Shown piece by piece: positions 15,368-24,254 of a DNA stretch of 39,735 bases. Source of the DNA: CAKSXP01 sp964539115 (GTDB lineage: Bacteria > Bacillota > Clostridia > Oscillospirales > Oscillospiraceae). The stretch covers positions 1 through 39,735 of the forward strand of contig CAZIHY010000008.1 in NCBI GenBank assembly GCA_964539115.1, read 5' to 3'. The translations under genes were made by a program, and so were the position numbers. Under the pieces are notes generated by a model. That model did not search any database. It was not told the DNA's origin and saw only the letters and a list, made by a program, of their open reading frames with translations. Numbering within the stretch: the first letter of the stretch is position 1; every line of letters starts with the position of its first letter.

Positions 15368-16213
15368 TTGAACGAAAGAAAAATGACAAGCGGTCTGATC
15401 GAAGGCTTCGGTCAGAGTCTGAAAGCGGAGGAACGAAGCGCGGGGACGATCGAGAAGTATCAGCGTGATGTGGGGCAGTTCGCGGCGTGGCTGGACGGCG
15501 CGGAGGTAACGAAAGAATCTATAGCGGGCTGGAAAGAGCAGCTCCTGTCCGGGAATTATGAGCCCTCGACCATCAACGGCAAGCTGGCGGCTCTGAATAA
15601 TTTTCAGGAGTTTGCGGGATGGGAGGATTGCCGCGTAAAAAACCTGAAGATACAGCGGCGTATGTTCCGTGAATCGTCTAAGGAATTGACACGGGAGGAG
15701 TATGTCAGGCTCACGGAAACCGCGCGGTCAATGGGCAGAGAGCGGTTGTTTCTGCTGATGGAGACCATCTGCGCAACGGGCATCCGTGTCTCCGAGGTAA
15801 AGTATATAACGCTGGAGGCGGTGTGTCAGGGCAAGGCGGAGATCTCGCTCAAGGGCAAAATACGCACGATACTCATCCCAGGGAAGCTGTGCAGGAAGCT
15901 GCAAAAATACGCCAAAAAGCAAAAAATCGCCTCCGGTGAGTTGTTCCTCACCAGAAGCGGAAGACCGATCACCCGAAAACAGATCTGGGCTGAGATGAAA
16001 TCGGTATGTGAAAAGGCGGGAGTGGAGGCGTCCAAGGTGTTCCCGCACAATTTGCGGCACCTTTTCGCGAGATGCTTTTACCGTGTGTGCCGAGATATAG
16101 CGAAGCTGGCGGACGTGCTGGGCCATTCCAGCGTTGAGACCACGCGTATTTATCTCATCTCGACAGGCGCTGAGCATGCGAAGACCCTGGACCGTTTGCG
16201 CCTGATCTCATAA
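15368..16213 (+). CDS. Tyrosine recombinase, candidate invertase of the adjacent DNA switch
   Basis: A 281-residue XerC/D-like recombinase. Residues 10-85 form the SAM-like core-binding domain and about 105-275 the catalytic domain. All catalytic residues are present: Arg140 (ATGIRVSE), Lys164 (LKGK), His227 and Arg230 (PHNLRH), His253 (LGHSS) and Tyr262 (TTRIYL). The start is TTG at 15368, with AAAGGAGA at about 8 bases. It lacks the arm-binding domain of phage integrases and no phage or ICE genes surround it. Its stop lies 2 bases before a 27-bp inverted repeat that recurs 221 bases on, so the simplest reading is a dedicated site-specific invertase, like the tyrosine recombinases that flip promoters in clostridia and Bacteroides. 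Confidence 0.92.
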   Translation: MNERKMTSGLIEGFGQSLKAEERSAGTIEKYQRDVGQFAAWLDGAEVTKESIAGWKEQLLSGNYEPSTINGKLAALNNFQEFAGWEDCRVKNLKIQRRMFRESSKELTREEYVRLTETARSMGRERLFLLMETICATGIRVSEVKYITLEAVCQGKAEISLKGKIRTILIPGKLCRKLQKYAKKQKIASGELFLTRSGRPITRKQIWAEMKSVCEKAGVEASKVFPHNLRHLFARCFYRVCRDIAKLADVLGHSSVETTRIYLISTGAEHAKTLDRLRLIS

Positions 16214-16215
16214 TG

Positions 16216-16242
16216 GGACAAAATATATCGTTTGTCCTAAAA
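16216..16242 (+). repeat. Left inverted repeat (recombination site)
   Basis: 27 bases that recur exactly, inverted, at 16464-16490. Core: GGACAAA, spacer ATATATCG, TTTGTCC, then TAAAA. Its outer arm agrees less well with the inner arm beyond 7 bases, so the site is partly asymmetric. Confidence 0.95.
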
Positions 16243-16273
16243 ATTACGGCTACATAAGCTTTATTTAAAAATT

Positions 16274-16302
16274 ATTTTATCATTTGGCCTGGAACAAATC
16301 AA
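16274..16302 (-). promoter_or_regulatory. Strong extended -10 promoter inside the invertible segment
   Basis: On the minus strand -35 TTGATT (16297-16302), a 17-base spacer ending in TGA, and -10 TAAAAT (16274-16279). The TG at the spacer end makes it an extended -10 promoter. It currently fires leftward into the recombinase gene. Confidence 0.8.
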
Positions 16303-16365
16303 CACTTTTATTTATTTTGGGCGCAAAAAATAAGACCGTCAGATAGATTCGTTTGCCGGCCTGAT

Positions 16366-16393
16366 TTGCTGCGTCTCTTTTCGACATTATACT
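16366..16393 (+). promoter_or_regulatory. Weaker rightward promoter candidate in the invertible segment
   Basis: -35 TTGCTG (3 of 6), a 16-base spacer and -10 TATACT (5 of 6). The expected transcript would begin within the following hairpin, so that hairpin might not terminate it. This could give basal expression in the present orientation. Confidence 0.35.
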
Positions 16394-16421
16394 GCAGCCC
16401 AACGGGGCTGCGGTTTTTATT
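16394..16421 (+). terminator. Terminator inside the invertible segment
   Basis: Stem GCAGCCC (16394-16400) with GGGCTGC (16405-16411), 4-base loop, then GGTTTTTATTTTA. It would stop transcripts running in from the recombinase gene. In the inverted state its T-tract would no longer follow the hairpin in the rightward direction. Confidence 0.75.
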
Positions 16422-16463
16422 TTATCCACAAATTGGATGTGATGCCTGTGCTTTGCCCGGGTG

Positions 16464-16490
16464 TTTTAGGACAAACGATATATTTTGTCC
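16464..16490 (-). repeat. Right inverted repeat (recombination site)
   Basis: Inverse of 16216-16242. With its flank it forms a symmetric site: 11-bp arms TTTAGGACAAA and TTTGTCCTAAA around the 8-bp spacer ATATATCG (minus strand reading), the arm-spacer-arm layout of tyrosine recombinase core sites. It ends 4 bases before the SD of the next gene. Confidence 0.95.
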
Positions 16491-16507
16491 TAAATGGAGG
16501 TGACACG

Positions 16508-16869
16508 GTGGGCGATACGCTGTACGACTACTGCAAGAAGGTGGATAGAACAGAACTGCTGGAGCAGTGGTACATAGCGCGCAATGCNNNNNNNNNNNNN
16601 NNNNNNNNNNNNNNNNNNNNNNNNNNNNNNNNNNNNNNNNNNNNNNNNNNNNNNNNNNNNNNNNNNNNNNNNNNNNNNNNNNNNNNNAGAAGGTCTGGTG
16701 GCAGTGCCCTGAAGGTCATGTGTGGAAGTCGGTTATCTATTCCAGAGCCGGACCGCAGAATTGCGGCTGTCCGGTCTGTGCCGGTAGGGTCAAAAAGCAA
16801 AATCAGGACCGTTATCGGAGCATAGTAACGGAGGCAAAAATAAGTGGGGCGTGTGCCCTGTTGAAATAA
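16508..16869 (+). CDS. Zinc-ribbon domain protein (DUF4379-like), interrupted by a sequence gap
   Basis: The gene starts GTG at 16508 with GGAGGTGAC about 6 bases upstream, just outside the invertible segment, and reads VGDTLYDYCKKVDRTELLEQWYIARN before the 100-N gap. After the gap the frame KVWWQCPEGHVWKSVI...CGCPVCAGR ends at 16869. LLEQW…N and KVWWxCxxGHxW…CPxCxGR are the two halves of the treble-clef/zinc-ribbon repeat found in many Bacillota proteins, with four zinc cysteines (two before and two after the loop, one lost to the gap or substituted by His). The frames on the two sides differ, as expected if the gap length is arbitrary. About 85-110 residues overall. It is the first gene behind the switch and the adhesin follows 29 bases later; it may bind DNA or RNA. 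Confidence 0.75.
16588..16687. other. Assembly gap (100 N)
   Basis: Exactly 100 N, a conventional placeholder, inside the zinc-ribbon gene. The true length is unknown. Confidence 0.99.
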
Positions 16870-16898
16870 ATGTAAATTATAAGGAGGTAAAACTTACT

Positions 16899-19800
16899 AT
16901 GGATAATAGACTAAAGAAGGGGTTCAGCCTGCTTCTGGTCTTGGTGCTGGTGCTGTCGCTGTTCCCGGCCATGGCACTGCCGGCCCTGGCGGCGACCCCT
17001 GGCACGGTGGATGATGCCGTCACCCCGGCGGGCACCATCATGAACCTGTTCGACTATTGGATCAATAACCAGACAGAAAACGAGGGCGAAAATGGAAACG
17101 GCCAGCCCGAGGGCCCAAATGCGGGCATCAACAGTGGACACGCCCTGAAATTTACCCAAACGAATAGCTATACTACAGGTACGGTGAACCATTGGACCGG
17201 GACGGATGCCGGCGTTCTCCAGGGTATTGTATCTGACAGCTTGGGAAATGACGGCTACCCCGTCCTTTCTGGGGAGGCCGCCATCTTCAAGAGCGGTGTT
17301 AGTAATGGAGACGACAAGCAAGGGTCCCTGGCCTATCTGTTTGATCCGGATACTGCTGCGAATGGTAAGGCGGCCTACGAAAACGTGGGCGGCCTGCTGC
17401 AGATCGACGAGACTGGCTATTATGTTTATAACAGCCAGGAGAACTACGCCTATTTTAATGAGGAATCGAGCAGCTTTAAGCTCTATGAAGACTGGGCTGT
17501 GCGGTATCCTGATAATGATAATGGAACTACAGGCATGTTCTTCCCCTTTAATGATTATCCCGACAGTAAAACCCTTTCGGCGGATAATAAGAACCTGAAC
17601 CACTACTTCGGCATGACTCTGACCACCCGCTTCATCCAGCAGCACGGCGGCTATACCGACTATAAGCAGGATACCCGCACCACCTTTGAGTTCTCCGGCG
17701 ACGACGATGTGTGGATCTTCGTGGACGGCGTGCTGGTGGCAGACCTGGGCGGCATCCATGATGCCGCCAGCGTAAAGATCGACTTTGCCGCGGGTACTGT
17801 GACCATCAGCAACGTCTATGGCAAAGCTGGTGAACAGGTTACCTGCTTTGAGGATATATTCAAAAATACTGGGGTCGAACTCCAAGAGGTCGATAGCAGT
17901 ATTGACACTACTGGCAGAACTACCCCCCGGACCCTGAAGGACGACAACTATTACACCCTGAAGTTCTTCTATCTGGAGCGCGGCGGCAACGCCTCCAACC
18001 TCCAGCTGAAGTACAACCTGTCCACCACCCCCTCCACCGGCGTGACCTTTATCGACCAGTACGGCCAAGTGATAACCGACGCCGATTTCGACGTGTACGA
18101 TAAGAACGGCAACAAGTCTGACATCAACGTTACCATCGACAGCGAGGGCAAGATGGTCTTCTCCACCGAGGATGGCCTGCCCCTGTCCATGGACGAGATC
18201 GAAGATAAGCTGGGCAGCACCTTCACCTTGAAGAATATCACGGCTCCGGCGGGCTACCGCCTGGTGTCCAACGAGATCAAGCTGAGCATCGTGAACGGCA
18301 TACTGATGTGTGAGGACCAGTATACCTCCGGTGTGTGGGCCTCGCCCATCCTGCAGGTCACCGCGACCAACCAGCTCCAGCTGGTGGATACCTCGATTAA
18401 CATCGACGGTGTAGTCAACGACGGCGTAGTTGACTACTACGATGCGGACAGCTCCAACGGCACCCTGTTCGCCGTGGTGCTGAAGTACATCGGCGCCATG
18501 ACGGAGGACGATGACGGCAACCTGGTGGTCGATACAGCTGACTATGGTGGCGACATTGAAAAGGCAATGGCGGACCAGGGCAACTGGGCTCTTGTCTACG
18601 GTACCGCTGAAGGCGGCTTTACGGTCGCCAAAGTAAGCGGAGAAACTCCCGCAGACTTTATAACCGAGGCCATCAAGGTAGCGCAGCTGTACACAGAGAG
18701 CGACAACGTTTTTACCATAGCTGCCAGCGGCCAGATGCAAGGCAGCCTGAACGGCATGCCCGGCGAGCTGGACACGTACTACTACATGCTTGATGAGGAC
18801 AGCAAGAACCAAACCCAGTACACCGTGGCCTACTACTGGAGCAGCGTTGACCTGAAGGATGATAGAACTGCCAACTGGGAGCAGATAAACAGCAGCAACA
18901 CCTACCGGGTCAACTCTGACGCAACAGTTGCCGCTGCATATGCGTTCGAGCGGGCCTTCGGCGCCACCATCGAGGTGCCCGTCATTGTCAACAAGGTGTA
19001 TGTCCAGAACCTGACCTGTGAGGGCGGTTTGCTGGAGGGCGGCAAGTTCGCCATGTACGTGGCGAACCCCACCACTGGCGGTTACACCGCCAGTGATAAC
19101 ACTACCAGCGTCATACTGAGCGGGACCAACACCGCCACGGTAGGGGACTCCACTGGCACCTACGAGGTCAACCCCAGCACTGGTGTGATCAATGTCACGA
19201 TGACCGATGGCGCCACTTACACCATCAACCCGGCCAAAAACGCGAGCGGCAATGAACTGATAACCACTGCGACCACCAGCGAGGAAGCTCCGGGCGTGTT
19301 CTCCTATGTGCCCACCGGCCCCTACTTTGTGCGCCAAATCTCCGGCTCGACGGTCGATGATGTGACACAGAACATCAATCTCACTTCGGTCATGGTTTGG
19401 GTGGGCAACAACGCCATCTATGCAAACGCCGGTACGCAGGATGACGGCGTGACGGTGGCCCGTGGCCCTGGCCATGTCATGTCCAGCATGAACCAGTTCG
19501 CCTCCCAGGGCGATATCGACAACACCCTGACCTGGATCTACACGATGCTGCGGGTGAATACCGAGGTGGAGGGTTTTGGTACAGAGAATGAGGAAATTAC
19601 TGAGGGCTGGTACTATGCCAAGGCTGACGGTACCACGACCAAANNNNNNNNNNNNNNNNNNNNNNNNNNNNNNNNNNNNNNNNNNNNNNNNNNNNNNNNN
19701 NNNNNNNNNNNNNNNNNNNNNNNNNNNNNNNNNNNNNNNNNNNATCCCGCATGTGGATCGCAATGCAGACGGAGAACCCATCCTTACAGATGGGAAAATG

Positions 19801-22413
19801 ACCTCTGATGCGGCGCGCAACGCGGACGGAAGCATACGTACAGATCAGGGCATGATGACCCGCCGCCTGTACACCGACGTGGGCTGGTCCTACATCGAGG
19901 TGTTCCAGAACTACTACTATGGCAAACAGGCGACTGACGGCACCAGCGTGAATTACACCAACCTGCACGGTGAGGGCAGCGAAAACAGTGCCATCAGTGA
20001 GCTGTTCACCCGTTCCGTGTACATCCAGGTGACTGCCCCGGAGTACACCCTTACCTATGACCCCAACGGCGGTACTGACGGTCCCGACACGGACACCGGC
20101 CTGCTGCTGGGCGAGCATGAGCTGAACAGCAAGGATGTGCCGACCCGCGAGCCCGTGACCCCGGTCGGCGAGACTGAGGCCGTCGAGGTGGCCTTCATCG
20201 GCTGGACGGAAAATCAGGACGAGAAGATCTACGCAAAGGGCGATACTGATTATGACCCGAGCAAGGTTGTGACGACAGTGACCATCAGCACCGACAAACT
20301 CGATGAAGATGGCAACATGACTGTCTACGCCCTCTGGGGCTACGACACCAACAACAACGGTACCGCCGACGTGCTGGAGACGCCGCACAACATCATCTAT
20401 TACGCGAACAACGGCGGCGAGGATAACGAGCCTTTCGCGAAGAAGGAGAACGTGCTCCCCGGCGAGTATGACGTAGGCACGGAGCAGGTCCCCGAGTACG
20501 AGGGCAAGGTGTTCCTGTACTGGACCACGGATACCAGCGCACAGGGCCAGACCTACAAAGATGCCAGCCAGCTACCGGAGAAGGCCGAGAAGGTGACCGT
20601 TTCGGACGCCGACGTGATCCTGTATGCCATCTGGGGCGATGATGACAAGGGCGGCACAGATGGCGGCGACAATATCGCTGACGTTTATCAGATCTTCCTG
20701 AAATTCAAGGCTGAGGGCAACGGCGCTGTTTCCCCTGCCGCTGACCAGGCCATCAACCTTGGAACTGCCACCTACGGTGCTGTGGATTTTGGCGCTGACG
20801 GAAATGCCGCCTCTGTGACCGCCACCGCTATCGACGGCAATATCTTCACCCAGTGGAGCTGGAACGATGGCACCAATGATCATACCAGTGCCAGCGCCAC
20901 GCTGAGCGGCATCCCCGACGGCCTGGACAACGTGCTGGGCGGCACCACTATCACCTTCACCGCCTCTTTCCGGGCGGAAAATATCAATCTGTCCGTGGAA
21001 AAGACGCTGACCAGCATTGGCGATACTACCATCACCGAGGATATGACTGACATCCCCATGGCCAAGGTGGGCGATACCATCACCTGGACCATCACCGTCA
21101 CCAACACGGGCAACGTGGAGCTGACCAACATTACTGTTAAGGATCAGCTGAGCAATGCGACCGGCGCGGTCACGATCGTTGCAGGGACCGAATACACGGT
21201 AAATGACGACGGTACAGTTACAATTTCGTCTTTGGATATGAATGCTGATGTGAAGATCACTGTTACCTATGAGGTCCTGCCTGGTGACGCTGGCAACACG
21301 ATCAGCAACAAGGCCACGGTCAAGGTTGATGGCGATGACGGTCCCAGCGGTGAAGACGATTCCGAAGTGACCGTAGCCATGCCCGGTTTGTCCATCACCA
21401 AAGAAGTGGACAAGACCAGCGCGAATGTGGGCGACATTCTGACCTACACCATCACGGTCACGAACACCGGCGAAGTGACCCTGGAAAATATCAGCGTTAC
21501 CGATACTATGCTGGGCGTCAAGGAGACGATCGACAGCCTTGTTGCCGGCAGTGAATGGAAAAATACATACACTTACACCGTTAAGTATTCCGACGCCGGA
21601 AAAACTATCGTCAATACCGCGGTCGCCAAAGTGGATGGTAAGGAAGAAGAAGCCAGCAGCGAAGGCACTAAGATCAATACTCCTTATGTTCCTCCGGTGC
21701 TGAACACTGAAGATCACATGGCCTATATTATAGGTTATGAGGACGGCTCTGTCCGGCCCGAGAACAACATTACCCGTGCCGAGGTCGCGACCATCTTCTT
21801 CCGCTTGCTGACGGACGAGAGCCGCGCCGAGGTCTGGAGCCAGGATAATACTTACAGTGACGTGGCAAAGACAGCCTGGTACAACAACGCGGTCTCTACT
21901 ATGAGCAACGCGGGCATAGTGTCCGGCTATCCTGACGGCACTTTCTGCCCCGACAAGCCGATCACCCGTGCCGAGTTCGCTACTATCGCTGCACGTTTCA
22001 GCGAAGTAGTCTACAACGGCGGAAACAGCTTTACGGACGTGACTGAGAATCACTGGGCGTCCCGCTACATTGCTCTGGCGGAGTATCTTGGCTGGATAAA
22101 TGGCTATCCCGACGGTACTTTCAAGCCCGACCAGGCCATTACGCGTGCTGAGGCCATGACCCTGATCAACCGTGTGCTTGAGCGCGCTGTGGAGGAAGAG
22201 CACATGCTGCCCGATATGGTGACCTGGGTCGACAACCTGCCCAGCGCGTGGTACTATGAGGCTGTGCAGGAGGCCACTAACTCCCACGAGTATACACGCC
22301 TGACCAAGCAGGTCCCCGATCAGGACTTTAACTATGAGGATTGGCGGGAGATCCTGGAGATACCCGATTGGGCCTCTCTGGAGAAAGTCTGGTCTACGGC
22401 CAACAGTAAGTGA
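16899..22413 (+). CDS. Giant secreted SLH-anchored surface adhesin (fibro-slime, InlB-like and DUF11-like repeats), with internal gap
   Basis: ATG at 16899 with AAGGAGG 11 bases upstream. A signal peptide (MDNRLKKGFSLLLVLVLVLS, cleavage near residue 31) is followed by a fibro-slime/PA14-like domain (about residues 60-375; motif FEFSGDDDVWIFVDGVLVADLGG), then a SpaA/Cna-B-like fold (about 380-500). A 100-N gap falls after about residue 915. The frame shifts across it, as the gap size is arbitrary, so I treat both sides as one gene. After the gap come two InlB-type repeats (20038-20640; YDPNGG, FIGWTEN, VYALWG), two DUF11/DUF7507-like repeats (about 20980-21690; VTNTGNVELTNITV) and three SLH motifs (21712-22180; ITRAE in each) that bind cell-wall polymers. 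At least 1800 residues. It uses C-ending codons (ATC, ACC, AAC) far more than its neighbours, which favour ATA. Likely switched by the upstream inversion. Confidence 0.9.
19644..19743. other. Assembly gap (100 N) in the adhesin gene
   Basis: Exactly 100 N. The reading frame differs on either side, consistent with a placeholder length. Confidence 0.99.
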
Positions 22414-22442
22414 TTTTAGTAAAAGAGTATTCCCATAAATGA

Positions 22443-22480
22443 AAATGGCCTGCCGCAGATCCTTCTGCGGCAGGCCATTT
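22443..22480. terminator. Bidirectional terminator between adhesin and ABC operon
   Basis: A 16-bp perfect stem (22443-22458 with 22465-22480, GC-rich centre CTGCCGCAG) and a 6-base loop, with A/T tails on both sides. It serves both convergent transcripts. Confidence 0.9.
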
Positions 22481-22495
22481 ATAATTATAAAATCT

Positions 22496-23227
22496 TTATC
22501 CGCGCATTTTTCGTTTGAAAATAAGAACCGCCGGAACGGCCACAACTATAGCATAACCTATTACCCATGCAAGGTGCGGAAGTATTTCTCCATAACTGCC
22601 GCTTAGGGCACAGCTGACGGCTTTGACCGCGTGGGCAAAGGGGAGGAGATAACCGAACGTCTCAAATGCTCCGCCGATTAGCTCAAGCTCAAACCAAGTG
22701 CCGGACAGCCATGTCGTTAAATTGACGAATATCGAGAAAATGCCGCCGACCTGCTTGTCGGCGAAAGCGGAGCCGAAGAGCATGCCGAAAGCGATATACA
22801 TAATGGCGACAGGGACAAGTACGAGCAGCGCGAGGAACGCGTTTGCGGAAAAGTTCAGTCCCAGGATAAAGGCGAAACCGAAGCACACGATGCTCTGCGC
22901 GAGCGCGACGGGCAGCATAGGCAGCGCGTAGCCGATCATGAATTCCCCAGATGTCATGGGCGAGGCAAACAGCCTTGAGAGAAATGAGTTGGTCTTGTCG
23001 CCAGAGATCAGCAGAGCCGTGAATAGAGAAATAAATGAAAAGCTGAAGACAGCCATGCCGGGAGCAAAGTTTGCAAGCTCGAATGCATTGTTCCCGGTAG
23101 GGATGCTGGAGGACAGCAGATGTATGAAAAACAGAAGCACAACAGGCAGACCAACGCCGAAGATAAGTGTCAGCGGGTCGCGGAGTATCTCCTTGCCGCA
23201 GCGGGAGGAAAATGAAAGGGCTCTCAT
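22496..23227 (-). CDS. ABC-2 type transporter permease
   Basis: A 243-residue membrane protein with six hydrophobic segments and the ABC2-type signature pattern of drug- or lipid-exporting permeases (FASPMTSGEFMIGYALPMLP loop; final helix AIVVAVPAVLIFKRK). The start overlaps the ATPase stop by 4 bases (ATGA). It partners the ATPase upstream in the operon AbrB–ATPase–permease. The cargo is unknown; clostridial cassettes of this layout often handle antimicrobials or lipids. An adjacent histidine kinase or immunity gene is absent. Confidence 0.88.
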   Translation of the reverse strand: MRALSFSSRCGKEILRDPLTLIFGVGLPVVLLFFIHLLSSSIPTGNNAFELANFAPGMAVFSFSFISLFTALLISGDKTNSFLSRLFASPMTSGEFMIGYALPMLPVALAQSIVCFGFAFILGLNFSANAFLALLVLVPVAIMYIAFGMLFGSAFADKQVGGIFSIFVNLTTWLSGTWFELELIGGAFETFGYLLPFAHAVKAVSCALSGSYGEILPHLAWVIGYAIVVAVPAVLIFKRKMRG

Positions 23228-23961
23228 ATCAGGTCACCTCCGTCCGTAAGTTCAAGAAAGGCGTCCTCAAAACTGTCCTGTCCGGACAAGGCAATAATTT
23301 CGGCCGCAGTTCCGAGAGCCCGAAGGTTCCCGCCATGCATGATGCCGATCCGATCGGAGAGGGCTTCCGCTTCCTCAATATAGTGCGTTGTAAGTATAAC
23401 GGTTTTTTTGCCCTTAAGCTCAAGCAGAGTTTTCCACAGCACCCTGCGCGCTCTTACGTCGAGGCCGAGGGTGGGCTCGTCGAGAAAAACGATCTCGGGG
23501 TCGGATATCAATGCCATGGCGATGCTCAGGCTGCGCTGCAATCCCCCAGACAGAGATTTTGCCCTGTCTTTTGCGCGGTTGGATAGACCGAACCGCTCCA
23601 TGGATCCAACAGCGGCTGATTTTGCATCGGCCTCGTTCATGCCGTAGATGCGGGCTATAAGCTCCAAATTTTCGCTGACGCTGAGTTTGGAAGCGACCGC
23701 CGTTTCCTGCGGGGAGAGATTTATCCGCCGTTTTACAGCCTCAGGATTTTTAACGATGCTGTCTCCGCCGAGCAGAGCGTCCCCGCTGTCAGGGGAAAGC
23801 AGGCAGCAAAGCATGCGGATCGTTGTCGTCTTTCCTGTACCATTCGGTCCCAGGAGCGCGAAGAATTCTCCCTTTTTTATATCGAGTGACAGCCGATCAA
23901 CGACCGTGCGCTGTTTATAACTCTTTGAAAGCTCCCGGATTTCGATCGCATTTTCAGTCAT
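23224..23961 (-). CDS. ABC transporter ATP-binding protein
   Basis: A 245-residue ATPase. Walker A GPNGTGKT, Q-loop region LSPQET, signature LSGGLQRSL, Walker B IVFLDEPTLGLD and the switch histidine in TTHYIEEAE are all present. The frame is open to 24000, but AAGGAGG lies 6 bases before the ATG at 23961 and the domain begins there. The first bases overlap the AbrB gene by 8. It powers the ABC-2 permease encoded next. Confidence 0.93.
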   Translation of the reverse strand: MTENAIEIRELSKSYKQRTVVDRLSLDIKKGEFFALLGPNGTGKTTTIRMLCCLLSPDSGDALLGGDSIVKNPEAVKRRINLSPQETAVASKLSVSENLELIARIYGMNEADAKSAAVGSMERFGLSNRAKDRAKSLSGGLQRSLSIAMALISDPEIVFLDEPTLGLDVRARRVLWKTLLELKGKKTVILTTHYIEEAEALSDRIGIMHGGNLRALGTAAEIIALSGQDSFEDAFLELTDGGDLI

Positions 23962-24163
23962 GATTATCCTCCTTGGCAGTCCCGCCGAGAATCTGGTCAA
24001 GACTCCAGTTGGGAAGGATCGCGATACCGCGTTCCGGATCGCCTAAAATGAGCAGCGTATCTCCTGCGCTTATGCCGAACATGTCGCGCAGCGCCTTTGG
24101 AATGACTATTTGTCCCTTTTCGCCGACCTTGACGCTGCCGGCGTATTTATCATCCTTAAACAT
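23954..24163 (-). CDS. AbrB/SpoVT/MazE-type DNA-binding protein
   Basis: A 69-residue protein with a swapped-hairpin AbrB domain (residues 8-52; KVGEKGQIVIPKALRDMFGISAGDTLLIL). It is of the kind found upstream of ABC-transporter genes in Bacillota, where it acts as local regulator. Here its gene overlaps the ATPase gene by 8 bases, and a 15-bp imperfect palindrome covers its -10 region, so autoregulation is likely. It could in principle be a MazE-like antitoxin, but no toxin gene follows. SD GGGAGG at 6 bases from the ATG. Confidence 0.9.
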   Translation of the reverse strand: MFKDDKYAGSVKVGEKGQIVIPKALRDMFGISAGDTLLILGDPERGIAILPNWSLDQILGGTAKEDNHD

Positions 24164-24177
24164 AAATTCCTCCCACT

Positions 24178-24226
24178 ATGTAAGAAAAGTATAATTAATC
24201 ATACTTTACTTACATAATTTTGTCAA
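24178..24226 (-). promoter_or_regulatory. AbrB–ABC operon promoter with operator palindrome
   Basis: Minus strand: -35 TTGACA (24221-24226, perfect), a 17-base spacer and -10 TATGAT (24198-24203). Arms ATGTAAGAAAAGTAT (24178-24192) and ATACTTTACTTACAT (24201-24215) pair at 14 of 15 positions around an 8-base centre, covering the -10 and the transcription start. Confidence 0.85.
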
Positions 24227-24254
24227 GGGGAAGACAGCCGTTATTGCTTATATT

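Larger units (their letters stand above)
16216..16490. other. Invertible DNA segment (phase switch) with promoter and terminator
   Basis: A 275-bp segment bounded by perfect 27-bp inverted repeats and lying directly after the recombinase gene. No gene lies inside. It holds an extended -10 promoter on the minus strand (16274-16302) and a plus-strand terminator (16394-16421). Recombination between oppositely oriented sites with an asymmetric spacer inverts the intervening DNA. In the present orientation the strong promoter points left at the recombinase 3' end and the terminator faces right. After inversion the promoter would sit at about 16404-16432, pointing at the zinc-ribbon and adhesin genes, with the hairpin behind it. 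Confidence 0.85.

Noticed and set aside
15368..16213. Integrase as the edge of a prophage or integrative element
   Set aside because: No phage, conjugation or excision genes lie nearby and the protein lacks an arm-binding domain; flanking inverted, not direct, repeats point to an invertase.
16433..16587. A reading frame starting inside the invertible segment and running through the right repeat into the zinc-ribbon gene
   Set aside because: The strong SD lies after the repeat and directly before GTG 16508; the upstream codons have no SD and would change with inversion.
16911..19835. A 974-codon open frame on the minus strand opposite the adhesin
   Set aside because: It is a composition shadow of the C-ending codons of the adhesin gene, without SD or recognisable domains; the plus-strand gene explains the region.
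20572..22545. A 657-codon open frame on the minus strand opposite the second half of the adhesin
   Set aside because: Same shadow effect; it runs through a terminator hairpin and its residues match no family.
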